NCBI GenBank assembly: GCA_934597165.1
Contig: CAKTQP010000003.1
Coordinates: 52,517-116,516 of the forward strand
Length of the DNA stretch: 64,000 nucleotides
Source of the DNA: an uncultured Oscillospiraceae bacterium
GTDB lineage: Bacteria > Bacillota > Clostridia > Oscillospirales > Oscillospiraceae
Direction: 5' to 3'
The translations under genes and the position numbers were made by a program. This document shows, in pieces, positions 1 through 8,598 of this stretch. How positions within the stretch are numbered: the stretch's first letter is position 1; each line of letters opens with the position of its first letter. The notes below the pieces were generated by a model. It ran no database searches. It was given only the letters and a program-made list of their open reading frames with translations, and was not told where the DNA came from.

Positions 1-557
1 CCCAGATCCTGTGCCGCCTCGATGAGGTTCCGGTCGATCTTCTGGATGACCGAGTGGATGGGCAGGATCATGAAGGGCAGGAAGTTATACACCATGCCCA
101 GCACCACAGCGCCCGGGGTGTTGATCATGTTGAAGTGGGTCATGTTGGTGCCCAGGATGCCGTTGACCAGGTCGATGAGGCCGATGGCGCTGAAAAAGCG
201 GTTGAGCAGGCCGGTGTTCTCCAAAATGGACATCCAGGCGTAGGTGCGCAGCAGGAAGTTCATCCACATGGGCAGCATGATGAGCGCCATGCTGATGCGC
301 TGGAACCGCTTGCTCTCCTTGGAGATGAGATAGGCGATGGGGTAGCCGATGACCAGGCAGATGGCGGTGGCCACCAGCGCCAGCCAGAAGCTGCGGATGA
401 AGACACCGATATAATTGCCCATCCGGGTGAAGTTGGCCAGAGTAAAACCGCCGTCGGCGGCGGTGAAGGCGTAGAGCACCACCAGGATGATGGGTGCCAC
501 CACGAACAGAGCCATCCAGATGACATAGGGGATGGAGAACAGTTTATTCCTCTTCAT
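1..557 (-). CDS. potB: Spermidine/putrescine-type ABC transporter permease (5' part)
   Basis: Inner-membrane permease of a polyamine importer. The reading frame starts at an ATG at 557 and stays open to the window edge, so the C-terminus is missing. Reading the reverse strand gives a short basic N-terminus (MKRNKLFS), a first hydrophobic helix, then further helices and the segment LIEAAQDLG near the left edge, which is the EAA-type loop that docks on the ATPase. The start overlaps the last 14 bases of potA, so the two are probably translationally coupled. Family assignment (PotB/type I ABC permease) rests on this context and the EAA loop. It could serve another polyamine-like solute. Confidence 0.85.
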   Translation of the reverse strand, partial: MKRNKLFSIPYVIWMALFVVAPIILVVLYAFTAADGGFTLANFTRMGNYIGVFIRSFWLALVATAICLVIGYPIAYLISKESKRFQRISMALIMLPMWMNFLLRTYAWMSILENTGLLNRFFSAIGLIDLVNGILGTNMTHFNMINTPGAVVLGMVYNFLPFMILPIHSVIQKIDRNLIEAAQDL

Positions 558-1719
558 CGGCACTGCCCTCATCGGTATCCGGATCGTAGTTCACGTCGGC
601 CAGTTCCTCGTACTCTTCACTGTAGGAGCTATAGTCGCCGTACATACCGGAATAGCGGCTCTTCTTCATGATGTGGAACCCGTCCGGGTCCACTCGGATG
701 CCAATCTTGGCGTCCACGGGACAGAAGCGGGTGGTCTGGATGAGCCACTTGAAGCCATAGAAGTCCACGATGATGTCGTAGTGAACTCCCTTGAAGGTCA
801 CGTTGGTGACGGTGCCCACCAGCTGACCCTGGTCAGCGGGGACGATCTGCACGTCTTCCGGGCGGATGACCACGTCCACCGGTTCCATGGGGGCAAAGCC
901 CTTGTCCAGGCAGCGGAACTTGCGCCTAAAAATCTCCACCACGCCGTCGGCGTGCATGATGCCGTCTACAATATTGCTCTCGCCGATGAAATCCGCCACA
1001 AAGGCGTTCTTCGGCTCATTATATATATCCTCAGGTGTGCCGATCTGCTGGATGACGCCTTCATTCATGACCACCACCGTGTCGCTCATGGACAGGGCTT
1101 CCTCCTGGTCGTGGGTCACGTAGATAAAAGTAATCCCCAGCGCCTGCTGGATGTTTTTCAGCTCGTTCTGCATATCCTTACGCAGACGCATATCCAGCGC
1201 GCCCAGGGGCTCGTCCAACAGGAGCACCTTGGGGCGGTTGACCAGGGCGCGGGCGATGGCGACCCGCTGCTGCTGTCCGCCGGAGAGAGAGGTGACGCTG
1301 CGGTGCTCAAAGCCCTTCAGGCTCACCAGCTCCAGCATATCCATCACTCGTTCCTGGATCTCGTCCTGAGACAGCTTGACCTTTTTCCCGTTCTCGTCCG
1401 TCTTGGGGATGCGCAGGCCGAAGGCCACGTTGTCGAAGACGTTCAGGTTGGGAAAGAGGGCGTACTTCTGGAAGACCGTGTTGACCGCTCGCTTGTGGGG
1501 CGGTACATCATTGATCCTCTTCCCGTCGAACAGGACATCGCCGCTGGTGGGGGTCAGAAACCCACCGATGAGGCGCAGCGTCGTGGTCTTGCCGCATCCG
1601 GACGGCCCCAATAATGTGAGGAACTCCTTATCTTTAATATACAAGTTAATGCTGTTCAAAATTACATCGTCGTCAAACACCATGGAGCAATCGCTCAGGC
1701 GGATCAACTCTTTGGACAT
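544..1719 (-). CDS. potA: Spermidine/putrescine ABC transporter ATP-binding protein
   Basis: Cytoplasmic ATPase that powers polyamine import together with PotB (and presumably PotC/PotD beyond the left edge). 391 aa. Walker A GPSGCGKT lies at residues 38-45, the signature LSGGQQQR near residue 145 and Walker B LLLDEP about 20 residues later, followed by a C-terminal TOBE-like domain and an unusual acidic tail rich in Asp/Glu. This is a normal length for PotA. Preceded by a purine-rich Shine-Dalgarno (GGGGGAGG) and a good sigma-A promoter. First gene of the operon, upstream of potB. Substrate assignment is by family similarity only. Confidence 0.92.
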   Translation of the reverse strand: MSKELIRLSDCSMVFDDDVILNSINLYIKDKEFLTLLGPSGCGKTTTLRLIGGFLTPTSGDVLFDGKRINDVPPHKRAVNTVFQKYALFPNLNVFDNVAFGLRIPKTDENGKKVKLSQDEIQERVMDMLELVSLKGFEHRSVTSLSGGQQQRVAIARALVNRPKVLLLDEPLGALDMRLRKDMQNELKNIQQALGITFIYVTHDQEEALSMSDTVVVMNEGVIQQIGTPEDIYNEPKNAFVADFIGESNIVDGIMHADGVVEIFRRKFRCLDKGFAPMEPVDVVIRPEDVQIVPADQGQLVGTVTNVTFKGVHYDIIVDFYGFKWLIQTTRFCPVDAKIGIRVDPDGFHIMKKSRYSGMYGDYSSYSEEYEELADVNYDPDTDEGSADEEE

Positions 1720-1770
1720 TTATCCTCCCCCGTTTCTTTGTTTATTTAACGGTATAAACCATCATTGCTC

Positions 1771-1799
1771 AATATACAGGTTGCGTGAAAGAATGTCAA
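1771..1799 (-). promoter_or_regulatory. Sigma-A promoter of potAB
   Basis: On the minus strand, TTGACA (1794-1799) and TATATT (1771-1776) are separated by exactly 17 nt, about 50 nt upstream of the potA start. Confidence 0.8.
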
Positions 1800-1940
1800 T
1801 GAGAACGGCATAAAAATTCATCCCATCCGTCATTTTCCTCCCCTTTCGACAAATCCACACCCCCGCTCGCCCCCATTTTTCACGTCTCAACCGACCCAGA
1901 CTGTTGCGCGAACCGCCCAACACACCTTGCTATCTTAAAA

Positions 1941-2103
1941 GCCTCGCAGAGTTCCGACATCCCCGATGTCGGAATAAATTGCAATCTGAAAAAACTGGCG
2001 GCGTGTACGTCAGTTTTTTCTCTTCTCAGACGGGTAAGTGTGCGAACGCAGTGAGTGCATGCACCCGGCTGCATTTCTTGCTAAAATGCAAGCATTTTAG
2101 CAA
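1941..2103 (-). repeat. Dispersed structured repeat, copy 1 (downstream of hydantoinase gene)
   Basis: About 163 nt shared with 20625-20783. Read on the minus strand, i.e. in the direction of the gene that ends at 2191, it contains: an 11-bp hairpin (2078-2088 with 2093-2103) ending in the conserved core CATTTT/AAAATG; a highly conserved ~45-nt block (about 2025-2072) containing the palindrome GTGCATGCAC; a hairpin with arms AAAAAACT/AGTTTTTT around a conserved 15-nt loop (1989-2019); and a 10-bp hairpin TTCCGACATC/GATGTCGGAA (1952-1974). The first gap between potA and the hydantoinase gene (1720-2190) holds only this element, the hairpin at 2107-2139 and the potA promoter. No credible ORF. 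Confidence 0.8.
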
Positions 2104-2106
2104 TTT

Positions 2107-2139
2107 GACGCCCCATCCATGTAGCATGAACGGGGCGTC
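2107..2139 (-). terminator. Hairpin downstream of the hydantoinase operon
   Basis: GACGCCCC/GGGGCGTC arms extended by six more pairs around a 3-nt loop, about 50 nt past the stop at 2191. There is no clear U-tract, so it may act as a 3'-end stabiliser rather than a classical terminator. It abuts the repeat at 1941-2103. Confidence 0.5.
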
Positions 2140-2190
2140 TGTGCGGTATGTAAGTAAAGAGAAAAAATGGTGCGCTCAGTCAAAATCCCA

Positions 2191-3747
2191 TCAGCCGCGC
2201 AGGTCGCCGGCGGCCTTGATCTTCACCCGGTTGGTGTTGCCGGGATAATAGGCCAGGGGTACATCCTCGACCTCGATGATCTCAACGGTCTCCCGGATGG
2301 CGCCCGCCTCCACGGCGATGTCGATGGCTTCCGCTTTCGCCTGTTCCAGGGCCTGGTCACGGGGAATTTCGTGGTAGTCGATGAGCTTTTCATAGGTGCC
2401 GCTGACCTTGGAGATGGCGGAACCGATGGCGTTGGCACAGCCGAAGTGTTCCGGCTTCAGCACGGTGGCTGCGCCCTCCAGGTGGTCGGGCAGGATGATG
2501 GAGCCGCCGCCAACCAGGATGACGTCGCTGTCCGTGTTGGACACCTTCATGGCGTCGATGGCGTCCTCCACCAGGGTGCCGATGGCGGTCAGTGCCTTCT
2601 GGGCCAGTTCCAGGGAGACGGATTCCACCAGGGACTTGTCCCCCACATCCGCCATGCCCAGACGCACGGCGATGTCGGTGGCGGTGAGCACGTCGCCACC
2701 GAAGACCAGGGCGTGTTTGGTGATCTCATAGCCCACGCTGTCGGGGCCGACGGTAACGGTGCCGTCCGGCTTCTCCCGGACGATGGAGCCGCCGCCCAGG
2801 CCGATGGACACCACGTCGGGCATCCGGAAGTTGGTGCGCACGCCGCCGATGGTGGCCGCCACGCTGGACTCTCTGGGGAACCCGTTCTGGATGACCCCCA
2901 GGTCTGTGGTGGTGCCGCCTACGTCGATGACGATGGCGTTCTGCAGCTGACTCAGGTAGCTGGCCCCTCGGATGGAGTTGGTGGGGCCGCAGGCGATGGT
3001 CAGGATGGGGTAGCGACGGGCGTGCTCCATGGTCATGAGGGTGCCGTCGTTCTGGGACAGGTACACGTCTGCGTTGGTGATGCCCTCCCCCTCCAGGCTC
3101 TTGGCGAACCCTTCGGTGAACCGCTCCGCCACCTGCCACAGGGCTGCGTTCAGGATGGTGGCGTTCTCTCGTTCAATCAGGCCCATGGAGCCGATCTCAC
3201 TGGAGATGGACACGTGGACGTCCTCCCCCATCACTTCCTTGCACAGCTCCGCCGCGCGCAGCTCGTGGTCGTTCCGGACGGTGGAGAAGACGCAGGAGAT
3301 GGCGATGGACTTGACGCCCTTGGCCTTCATGTCCAGGTAGAACGCCTTGGCCGCCTCCTCGTCCAGGGGAGCCAGCTCCTTGCCGTCGTACTCAAAGCCG
3401 CCGCCGATGACGGTGCTGCCCACGGCGATGCGCTGGATGTCCTCCGCCCAGTCCACCATAGGCGGGATGCCGGTGGTGGCAGGTGCGCCGATGCGCAGGA
3501 TGCCGATGTGGGCCAGGTGCTTGCGTTCTACGATGGCGTTGGTACACTGGGTGGTGCCCAGCATGGCCTGACGGATTTGGGTGCGGTCGATGCCGGACTG
3601 GTCCAGCACCGCTCGGACAGCCCCCAGGATGCCGTCGTAGATGTCGCCGGAGGTGGGGTGCTTGATGTCCGCCACAATGTTCAGGTTTTCGTCGATGAGG
3701 ACGGCGTCGGTGTTGGTGCCGCCTACGTCAATGCCCAGCTTATACAT
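2191..3747 (-). CDS. Hydantoinase/oxoprolinase family protein (HyuA-like)
   Basis: Cytoplasmic member of the ATP-dependent hydantoinase/5-oxoprolinase family, which opens cyclic imide or amide rings. 518 aa, the shorter form usually found beside DUF917 proteins. N-terminal nucleotide-binding motif GIDVGGTNTDAV at residues 5-16, and a second phosphate motif VIDVGGTTTD near residue 250, both typical of the ASKHA fold. The start overlaps the end of the DUF917 gene by 8 bases, so the two are coupled. Last gene of a PucR-associated operon with an NCS1 permease. The substrate is not readable from sequence: a hydantoin, thiohydantoin or related purine/pyrimidine breakdown product is likely. Confidence 0.85.
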   Translation of the reverse strand: MYKLGIDVGGTNTDAVLIDENLNIVADIKHPTSGDIYDGILGAVRAVLDQSGIDRTQIRQAMLGTTQCTNAIVERKHLAHIGILRIGAPATTGIPPMVDWAEDIQRIAVGSTVIGGGFEYDGKELAPLDEEAAKAFYLDMKAKGVKSIAISCVFSTVRNDHELRAAELCKEVMGEDVHVSISSEIGSMGLIERENATILNAALWQVAERFTEGFAKSLEGEGITNADVYLSQNDGTLMTMEHARRYPILTIACGPTNSIRGASYLSQLQNAIVIDVGGTTTDLGVIQNGFPRESSVAATIGGVRTNFRMPDVVSIGLGGGSIVREKPDGTVTVGPDSVGYEITKHALVFGGDVLTATDIAVRLGMADVGDKSLVESVSLELAQKALTAIGTLVEDAIDAMKVSNTDSDVILVGGGSIILPDHLEGAATVLKPEHFGCANAIGSAISKVSGTYEKLIDYHEIPRDQALEQAKAEAIDIAVEAGAIRETVEIIEVEDVPLAYYPGNTNRVKIKAAGDLRG

Positions 3748-4843
3748 GACAGATGCCTCCCTTGCACCGCTCTTCCAGCGGGATATAATCGGTGTCGCAG
3801 CCGAAGTACCGGGGGCCCACCAGGTCGATGCCCGCCGGAGTGCGCCACATCTCGAAGCACTTCAGGCCGATGACCAGTACACGCTTGCCATATTTCAGGG
3901 CATCGGTGGTCACCGGGGTGAAGGTCTCGGTATCCACCAGACAGATGAGGTCAGGCGTCGTGGCCAAGATCTCCCCGTCCACCGTGGCGGTCAGGTTCTC
4001 GTTCTGGAACTCCACATAGGCCTGGTGCCCCTTGCACTCGCCGATGCCTTCCAGAACCACCTTGCCGAAGTTGAACGCCCCGCGGGTCTCCCGGAGCACG
4101 TCGGCAATTTTGCCTTTGAAGAGCTTGTACCCTTCGGAGAACTGCAAGAAGTGTTCCTCCGGGGTCACATCGTCGGCGCAGTTCTTCACCGTGCGGATGG
4201 CCTCGCCCAGCTTCTGGCTGCGGGTGACGATATTCTTGACGGAATAGGCCTTCATCTGCGCCCCGGTCATGGGGTACAGGGAGACGGACACGGAGCCGCC
4301 GCAGCTCATGGTGACGGCGCGAGCCAGCTCTTCCGTCCACTTGTTGGTGATGGTCTCAAAGATGACGCTGTTCCCCTTCTCGTCGGTCAGCGCCATAGGG
4401 GTGGCGCTCATGCCGCCGATGGTGAAGGTGACCATCTGCAATTCCGGGAACGCCCGTCCCATGCCGTCGCAGTCCACCAGGGGCAGCCCCAGCCGGGCAC
4501 AGGCGGCGATGGGGAGCATGGAGTTGACGCCGCCGGCCTCGATGGGCATGAAGGCGTAGATCTGCTTGCCGAAGAACTGGGAGACCATATTATAAAGGGT
4601 CTGGTACTCGCTGCCGCCAATGCCCTTTTCGCCCAGCACGGTGGGTGCGCCCATCATGGCGATGGGGACGACCAGGGCGTCGTCCGGCACTTCCTCCGGG
4701 TCCAGCAGGGTCACAGGGCCGCACTCTTTCACCGCGCCCATGGCCACCAGCTTGCCCACATAGGGGTCACCGCCGCCGCCTGCACCCAACAGGGCTGCAC
4801 CCAGGGCGATGTCTTCGATCTCTTGGATTCCAATGGTTCTCAA
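3740..4843 (-). CDS. DUF917 / S-methyl-thiohydantoin desulfurase-like protein
   Basis: 367 aa, full-length DUF917 family. Glycine-rich N-terminus (ALLGAGGGGDPYVGK, residues 16-30) is the family hallmark. DUF917 proteins are partners of HyuA-like enzymes, and one group has been linked to sulfur removal from S-methyl-thiohydantoin. Other members are simply uncharacterised. It lies between the NCS1 permease gene (15-nt gap) and the HyuA-like gene (8-base overlap), which strongly suggests a joint pathway. Start ATG at 4843 is preceded by AAGGAG. Probably cytoplasmic: no signal peptide or membrane segments seen. The actual reaction here is inference. Confidence 0.8.
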   Translation of the reverse strand: MRTIGIQEIEDIALGAALLGAGGGGDPYVGKLVAMGAVKECGPVTLLDPEEVPDDALVVPIAMMGAPTVLGEKGIGGSEYQTLYNMVSQFFGKQIYAFMPIEAGGVNSMLPIAACARLGLPLVDCDGMGRAFPELQMVTFTIGGMSATPMALTDEKGNSVIFETITNKWTEELARAVTMSCGGSVSVSLYPMTGAQMKAYSVKNIVTRSQKLGEAIRTVKNCADDVTPEEHFLQFSEGYKLFKGKIADVLRETRGAFNFGKVVLEGIGECKGHQAYVEFQNENLTATVDGEILATTPDLICLVDTETFTPVTTDALKYGKRVLVIGLKCFEMWRTPAGIDLVGPRYFGCDTDYIPLEERCKGGICHV

Positions 4844-4858
4844 TTTGATTCCAACTCC

Positions 4859-6178
4859 TTATGCTTGAACTTGGTCGTTATTCTTGTTCTTGCCCTTGCC
4901 CATGACCGACACCAGGATGACGTACAGCACCATGGACAGCACCAGGCCGTTGATGGGGCCGATAAAGAAGGGCACGTTCAGGAAGGCCAGGGCTTCAAAG
5001 TAGGTGAAGGTGCCGCCGGTGAGGCAGGCCACGAAAGCGCCCACCAGGAAGGCGATCATGCCAGGAGCGAAGATGCCGTCCCGGATGACGAAGTTCTCCT
5101 TCTTGCCCTTGCCGATGATCCAGTAGTCGGCGATGATGACGCCCACGAAAGCGGGGATGAGGGCGCAGAGCAGGGTCAGGAAGGCGGTGAACTTGCTCAT
5201 GATGCCCACGGCTGCCAGGATGGTGCCCACCAGACCGGCGATGGCGGTGCAGCCGCGGCTGCGGCTCTCGTCCAGACCCACCAGGTTGGACAGGGACAGG
5301 CCGCCGGAGTAGGCGTTGGTGACATTCGTCGTCCAGGTGGCGGCGATGAGAGCCACCAGGCCGATGGCGGGGACGCCGGCGGCGGTGAGGACCACGCTGA
5401 TGTCATACTCGCCGGTGACGATGGACAACACCGCACCGATGAGCAGGATGAGCAGGCCGGAGGGCAGGACGCCCACCACGGAGGACTTGATGACGTCGGC
5501 ACGGTTCTTGGCGAAACGGCAGTAGTCCCCTGCCAGGGAGCCGCCGATGGCGAAGGAGCCGACGGTGATGTTGATGCCGCTGAGGAGGGTCAGGGGCTGG
5601 GCCGGTTCATAGGCTGCAATGGCGGCTGCGCCGTCGTGGGTAATCATGGTCACCACCAGGCCGTAGATCAGCACGATGATGAGCAGGGGGACGGCGATGT
5701 AGTTGAGCCACTTCAGACCCTTGAAGCCGAAGGAGGCGGAGGCGACCATGATGATGCCCCAGATGATGGAGCTGAGCCAGGCGGGGATGGCCAGGCCGGT
5801 CATGGATTCCATCATAGCGGAGAAGGACGCACCGCAGACCGCCGCCTGGATGCCGAACCAGCCGATGCAGGCCAGAGCCAGGATGGCGCTGATGACGTAC
5901 TTGCCGCCCTTCTCGCCCAGGGAGCCGCCTGCCATGACGGCGGTGGGCAGGCCGGTGTCACAGCCCTGCATGCCCATGAAGCACATATAGATGCATACGA
6001 TGCCGTAGCCCACCACAATGGTCAGGGCGCAGGTGCCCAGCTTCATGCCGCTGCCCAGCATCCCGCCCACCATCAGGCTGGAGACGCAGATCATAGCGCC
6101 GATCCAGACCAGGGCGATGGAATACCACTTCTGCCGCTGCTCGGCTGGGATGGCAAAATTACTCTTGTTCTGTTCCAT
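4859..6178 (-). CDS. NCS1-type nucleobase/hydantoin permease (CodB-like)
   Basis: 439 aa membrane protein with about 12 hydrophobic segments and a basic C-terminal tail (GKGKNKNN). N-terminal WIGAMICVSS and later repeated Gly/Ala-rich helices fit the cytosine permease (CodB) branch of the NCS1 family, which imports cytosine, purines, allantoin or hydantoins by cation symport. First gene of the three-gene operon: it would bring in the substrate processed by DUF917 and HyuA. A TATACT -10 on the minus strand (6245-6250) lies about 65 nt upstream with a poor -35, so an activator such as the neighbouring PucR protein may be needed. Confidence 0.85.
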   Translation of the reverse strand: MEQNKSNFAIPAEQRQKWYSIALVWIGAMICVSSLMVGGMLGSGMKLGTCALTIVVGYGIVCIYMCFMGMQGCDTGLPTAVMAGGSLGEKGGKYVISAILALACIGWFGIQAAVCGASFSAMMESMTGLAIPAWLSSIIWGIIMVASASFGFKGLKWLNYIAVPLLIIVLIYGLVVTMITHDGAAAIAAYEPAQPLTLLSGINITVGSFAIGGSLAGDYCRFAKNRADVIKSSVVGVLPSGLLILLIGAVLSIVTGEYDISVVLTAAGVPAIGLVALIAATWTTNVTNAYSGGLSLSNLVGLDESRSRGCTAIAGLVGTILAAVGIMSKFTAFLTLLCALIPAFVGVIIADYWIIGKGKKENFVIRDGIFAPGMIAFLVGAFVACLTGGTFTYFEALAFLNVPFFIGPINGLVLSMVLYVILVSVMGKGKNKNNDQVQA

Positions 6179-6296
6179 ACTCTCACATCCTCAATTCAAA
6201 ATTTCACACACACTCTCAAACCCACTGGTTCGATCGTTGCTAGCAGTATAGCACGCAAAAGTGTTGAAGAATATTGTCGAGAAGGCAGAAAAAGAG

Positions 6297-6332
6297 CGGG
6301 AACCCTTTGTCCCATGAGACAAAGGATTCCCG
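6297..6332 (-). terminator. Terminator of the PucR-type regulator gene
   Basis: Minus-strand hairpin with arms CGGGAA+CCTTTGTC pairing with GACAAAGG+TTCCCG, followed by a T-rich stretch (CTCTTTTTC), 16 nt past the stop at 6349. Confidence 0.75.
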
Positions 6333-6348
6333 TGTGTCCGCACCCCGC

Positions 6349-7944
6349 TTACACCAACAGCCGCAGCACCCCGGCGGCCTGGTACAGCTTCATCCGCTCC
6401 GGCATCCGGTCGGGATGGCAGCCCAACAGGTCGGAAATGATCTTGATGCGGTATTTTACCGTATTTTTGTGCAGGTGCAGTGCTTCTGCCGTCTGGGTCA
6501 CGCTGCTGTCCCAGTCCAGCAGGTAGGTACTCAAGGTGTCTATCGGTACCCAGTCTAGTTTGTCTGTTCGCACAGGGGTCAGACAGGCCACACACTGAGC
6601 CACCGCCTCCTCCCCCTCGCTGACCAGCCGGTGGCAGTCCTGGGCAAAGGCCAATTCCCCCAGCCGGAACCCCTGCCGCAGGGGGTATATTTTCCGCGCG
6701 TCCGACAGGTGATCCTGGTGGCACAGGTAGGCGCTGCGCACCTGGGTGGTGTTGTCCAGACCGCTGCACCGGGTCAGGGTGGCACCGTCATCCCAGGCGC
6801 TGGCCTGCTCCAGGAGGGCGGTCATCTGGCGCTCTGCTTCTCTTGTGGAGGTGGGGGTGCTGAGGAAGAAGAGCAGTTTATTCTCGTACAGGTCGGCGAA
6901 CACGATGTCGGCACAGCTCTCCGGATAGGCGCGCAAGGCGTCCAGCTCCTTGGCCATCCGCTGGACGGACTCGCCGTCCGTGCCCGTCAAGATCCACATC
7001 TCCCCGATGGCAGTGATGTGGATGTGGAACAGGTCAGCCAGGCGGCGCATTTTGATGGGCTCATCCTGCAAAATAGCGCGAATCAGCTCCCGGATGGCGA
7101 TGACGCCGTGCTGCTGTCCCCAGATGTTTAGGCTCAGCCGGATGACGTCCACGCACTGCTCCTGCAGCGTCTGGGACAGGGGCTGTCCCTCCTTGATGAG
7201 GAAGAACTCCATGAGCTGTCCCCCGTCCGGCAGGATGGAGGCGTGGAAGATGTGGCCGTTGGGCAGGAAGGGGCAGGTCGTGCTCCCCTCCTGTTTGGTG
7301 TACCGGCGCAGGTCGAACAGATGCTCTTTCAGCGTGCGTTCCAGGTTTCGGGGCCAGGCGGCCAGGTTGAGCACCTGCAAGAACCCATCGGTGAGGATGG
7401 CGGAAGCAGACAGCAGGTCGCTGAGCATTTTTAAAACCGTGCTGATGGTGCGCTGAGGCTGGGGCAGGCTGGAAACTCGTGTCAGGATGTCGTAGACGAT
7501 GGACTCCCCTCGGTTTCGGTCGTGGTAGATACACTCGGTCACATCGGAGATGACCTCCCCGTACCGCAGCTCCTTCTGTCCCCAGGGCATCTGCACCAGG
7601 ACGAAATCCAGCTGGTCTGCCAGGTCGATGAGCCGCTGATCCACATAGGGCAGGTAGACCCCCACATAGAACAAAATGAGGCCCACTTCTCCCCCTTCCG
7701 CCAGCCGCTGGATGTTGGCACACTGGCAGTCGATGTCATCCAGGCAGTTCAGGAAGCCGGTAATGACGATCTCACTGCCGTAAAACTCCCCAGCCGGGAA
7801 CACATTTTCCACCAGCACATCCGGGTCAGTGGACTCCAGGACGGAGATGGAGGAAACGATACGGGACAGCCCTCGGTGGCCGCCGATGACGGTGGCTTGG
7901 CGGAGGGAGGGCAATTTGAGCAGGTCGGATACGGTCACGCTCAT
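6349..7944 (-). CDS. PucR family transcriptional regulator
   Basis: 531 aa regulator. The N-terminal ~130 residues fit the PucR/purine-catabolism sensor domain (begins with VSDLLKLP..QATVIGGHRGL). A middle region of unknown contacts follows. The C-terminal ~60 residues form the PucR-type helix-turn-helix with the motif TAEALHLHKNTVKYRI near residues 485-505. Such proteins activate genes for use of purines, allantoin or related nitrogen compounds. It sits directly upstream of the NCS1/DUF917/HyuA operon in the same direction but is separated from it by a terminator, so it is likely the dedicated regulator. Effector unknown. Confidence 0.85.
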   Translation of the reverse strand: MSVTVSDLLKLPSLRQATVIGGHRGLSRIVSSISVLESTDPDVLVENVFPAGEFYGSEIVITGFLNCLDDIDCQCANIQRLAEGGEVGLILFYVGVYLPYVDQRLIDLADQLDFVLVQMPWGQKELRYGEVISDVTECIYHDRNRGESIVYDILTRVSSLPQPQRTISTVLKMLSDLLSASAILTDGFLQVLNLAAWPRNLERTLKEHLFDLRRYTKQEGSTTCPFLPNGHIFHASILPDGGQLMEFFLIKEGQPLSQTLQEQCVDVIRLSLNIWGQQHGVIAIRELIRAILQDEPIKMRRLADLFHIHITAIGEMWILTGTDGESVQRMAKELDALRAYPESCADIVFADLYENKLLFFLSTPTSTREAERQMTALLEQASAWDDGATLTRCSGLDNTTQVRSAYLCHQDHLSDARKIYPLRQGFRLGELAFAQDCHRLVSEGEEAVAQCVACLTPVRTDKLDWVPIDTLSTYLLDWDSSVTQTAEALHLHKNTVKYRIKIISDLLGCHPDRMPERMKLYQAAGVLRLLV

Positions 7945-8014
7945 CCTTTTCCCACCTTTCCTTGTTTTCCTCTATCCTACCATGAATAGATTGGAATCCG
8001 CAACCACATAAAAG

Positions 8015-8044
8015 AAAAGACGTGCGCAGATGCGCACGTCTTTT
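8015..8044 (-). terminator. Terminator after ywlG
   Basis: Perfect 13-bp inverted repeat AAAAGACGTGCGC / GCGCACGTCTTTT with a 4-nt loop. On the minus strand it follows the ywlG stop (8053) by 9 nt and ends in TTTTCTTTT. Confidence 0.9.
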
Positions 8045-8052
8045 GCTGTTTT

Positions 8053-8598
8053 TTATAACATAGTCTGGTCGTACACTGCACGCACGCCGCCGATGAACTT
8101 CGGCCGCACACGAGCGGCGGTCAGAGGCGCCTGACCGATCTGCTTGACCTGCAGACGGACGGGGACGGCCACCTTTTTCAGGTGCATCCCGATGAGGGTG
8201 GCACCGATGTCCAGACCGGCGTCTGCCTTAATCTCCTCCACAGCCACCGGGTGCTCGAACCCGTGATAAGCGGCAGTGGCAAAGGAGCCGCCCGCCTTGG
8301 GCTGGGGGACGACGTTGACGATGTCCGCGTTGGGCACCGCTTCCGCCTCCACGATGATGGCCCGGTTCAGGTGCTCGCAGCACTGGGCGGCCAGGTAGAC
8401 GCCCTTCTCCTTCAGGAAGCCGTAGATGCTGTTGAAGATCTCAACGGCGGTCTCCGGGGCGGAGTTGGTGCCGATCTTGCTGCCCAGCACCTCGCTGGTG
8501 GAGCAGCCGACCACTACGATGTCTCCCGCCTTCAGGCGTGCTACTTCATATAATTCTGCTACAGCGTCTCGACACTGCTGTGCGATCTGCTCTTTCAT
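8053..8598 (-). CDS. ywlG: YwlG / UPF0340 (DUF436) family protein
   Basis: 181 aa, the full length of this widespread Firmicutes family of unknown function. Recognised from the motifs GDIVVVGCSTSEVLG (residues ~25-39), AAQCCEHLNRA and the C-terminal PKFIGGVRAVYDQ. Probably cytoplasmic with an alpha/beta fold. Its ATG overlaps the stop of the ECF S-component gene by one base (TGATG), indicating translational coupling in an operon pdxK-like / ECF S / ywlG. That context suggests a link to vitamin B6 metabolism in this organism, but the family is known elsewhere in other contexts, so this is weak inference. Confidence 0.85.
   Translation of the reverse strand: MKEQIAQQCRDAVAELYEVARLKAGDIVVVGCSTSEVLGSKIGTNSAPETAVEIFNSIYGFLKEKGVYLAAQCCEHLNRAIIVEAEAVPNADIVNVVPQPKAGGSFATAAYHGFEHPVAVEEIKADAGLDIGATLIGMHLKKVAVPVRLQVKQIGQAPLTAARVRPKFIGGVRAVYDQTML

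Noticed and set aside
1880..2248. Open frames on both strands over the repeat (64 aa and 114 aa)
   Set aside because: They cross the hairpins of the structured repeat, have no ribosome site, and the second copy of the repeat does not keep the frames.
3641..6526. 961-aa plus-strand frame
   Set aside because: Antisense of the DUF917 and NCS1 genes; the His/Asp/Gly-rich composition is the mirror of GC-rich coding DNA.
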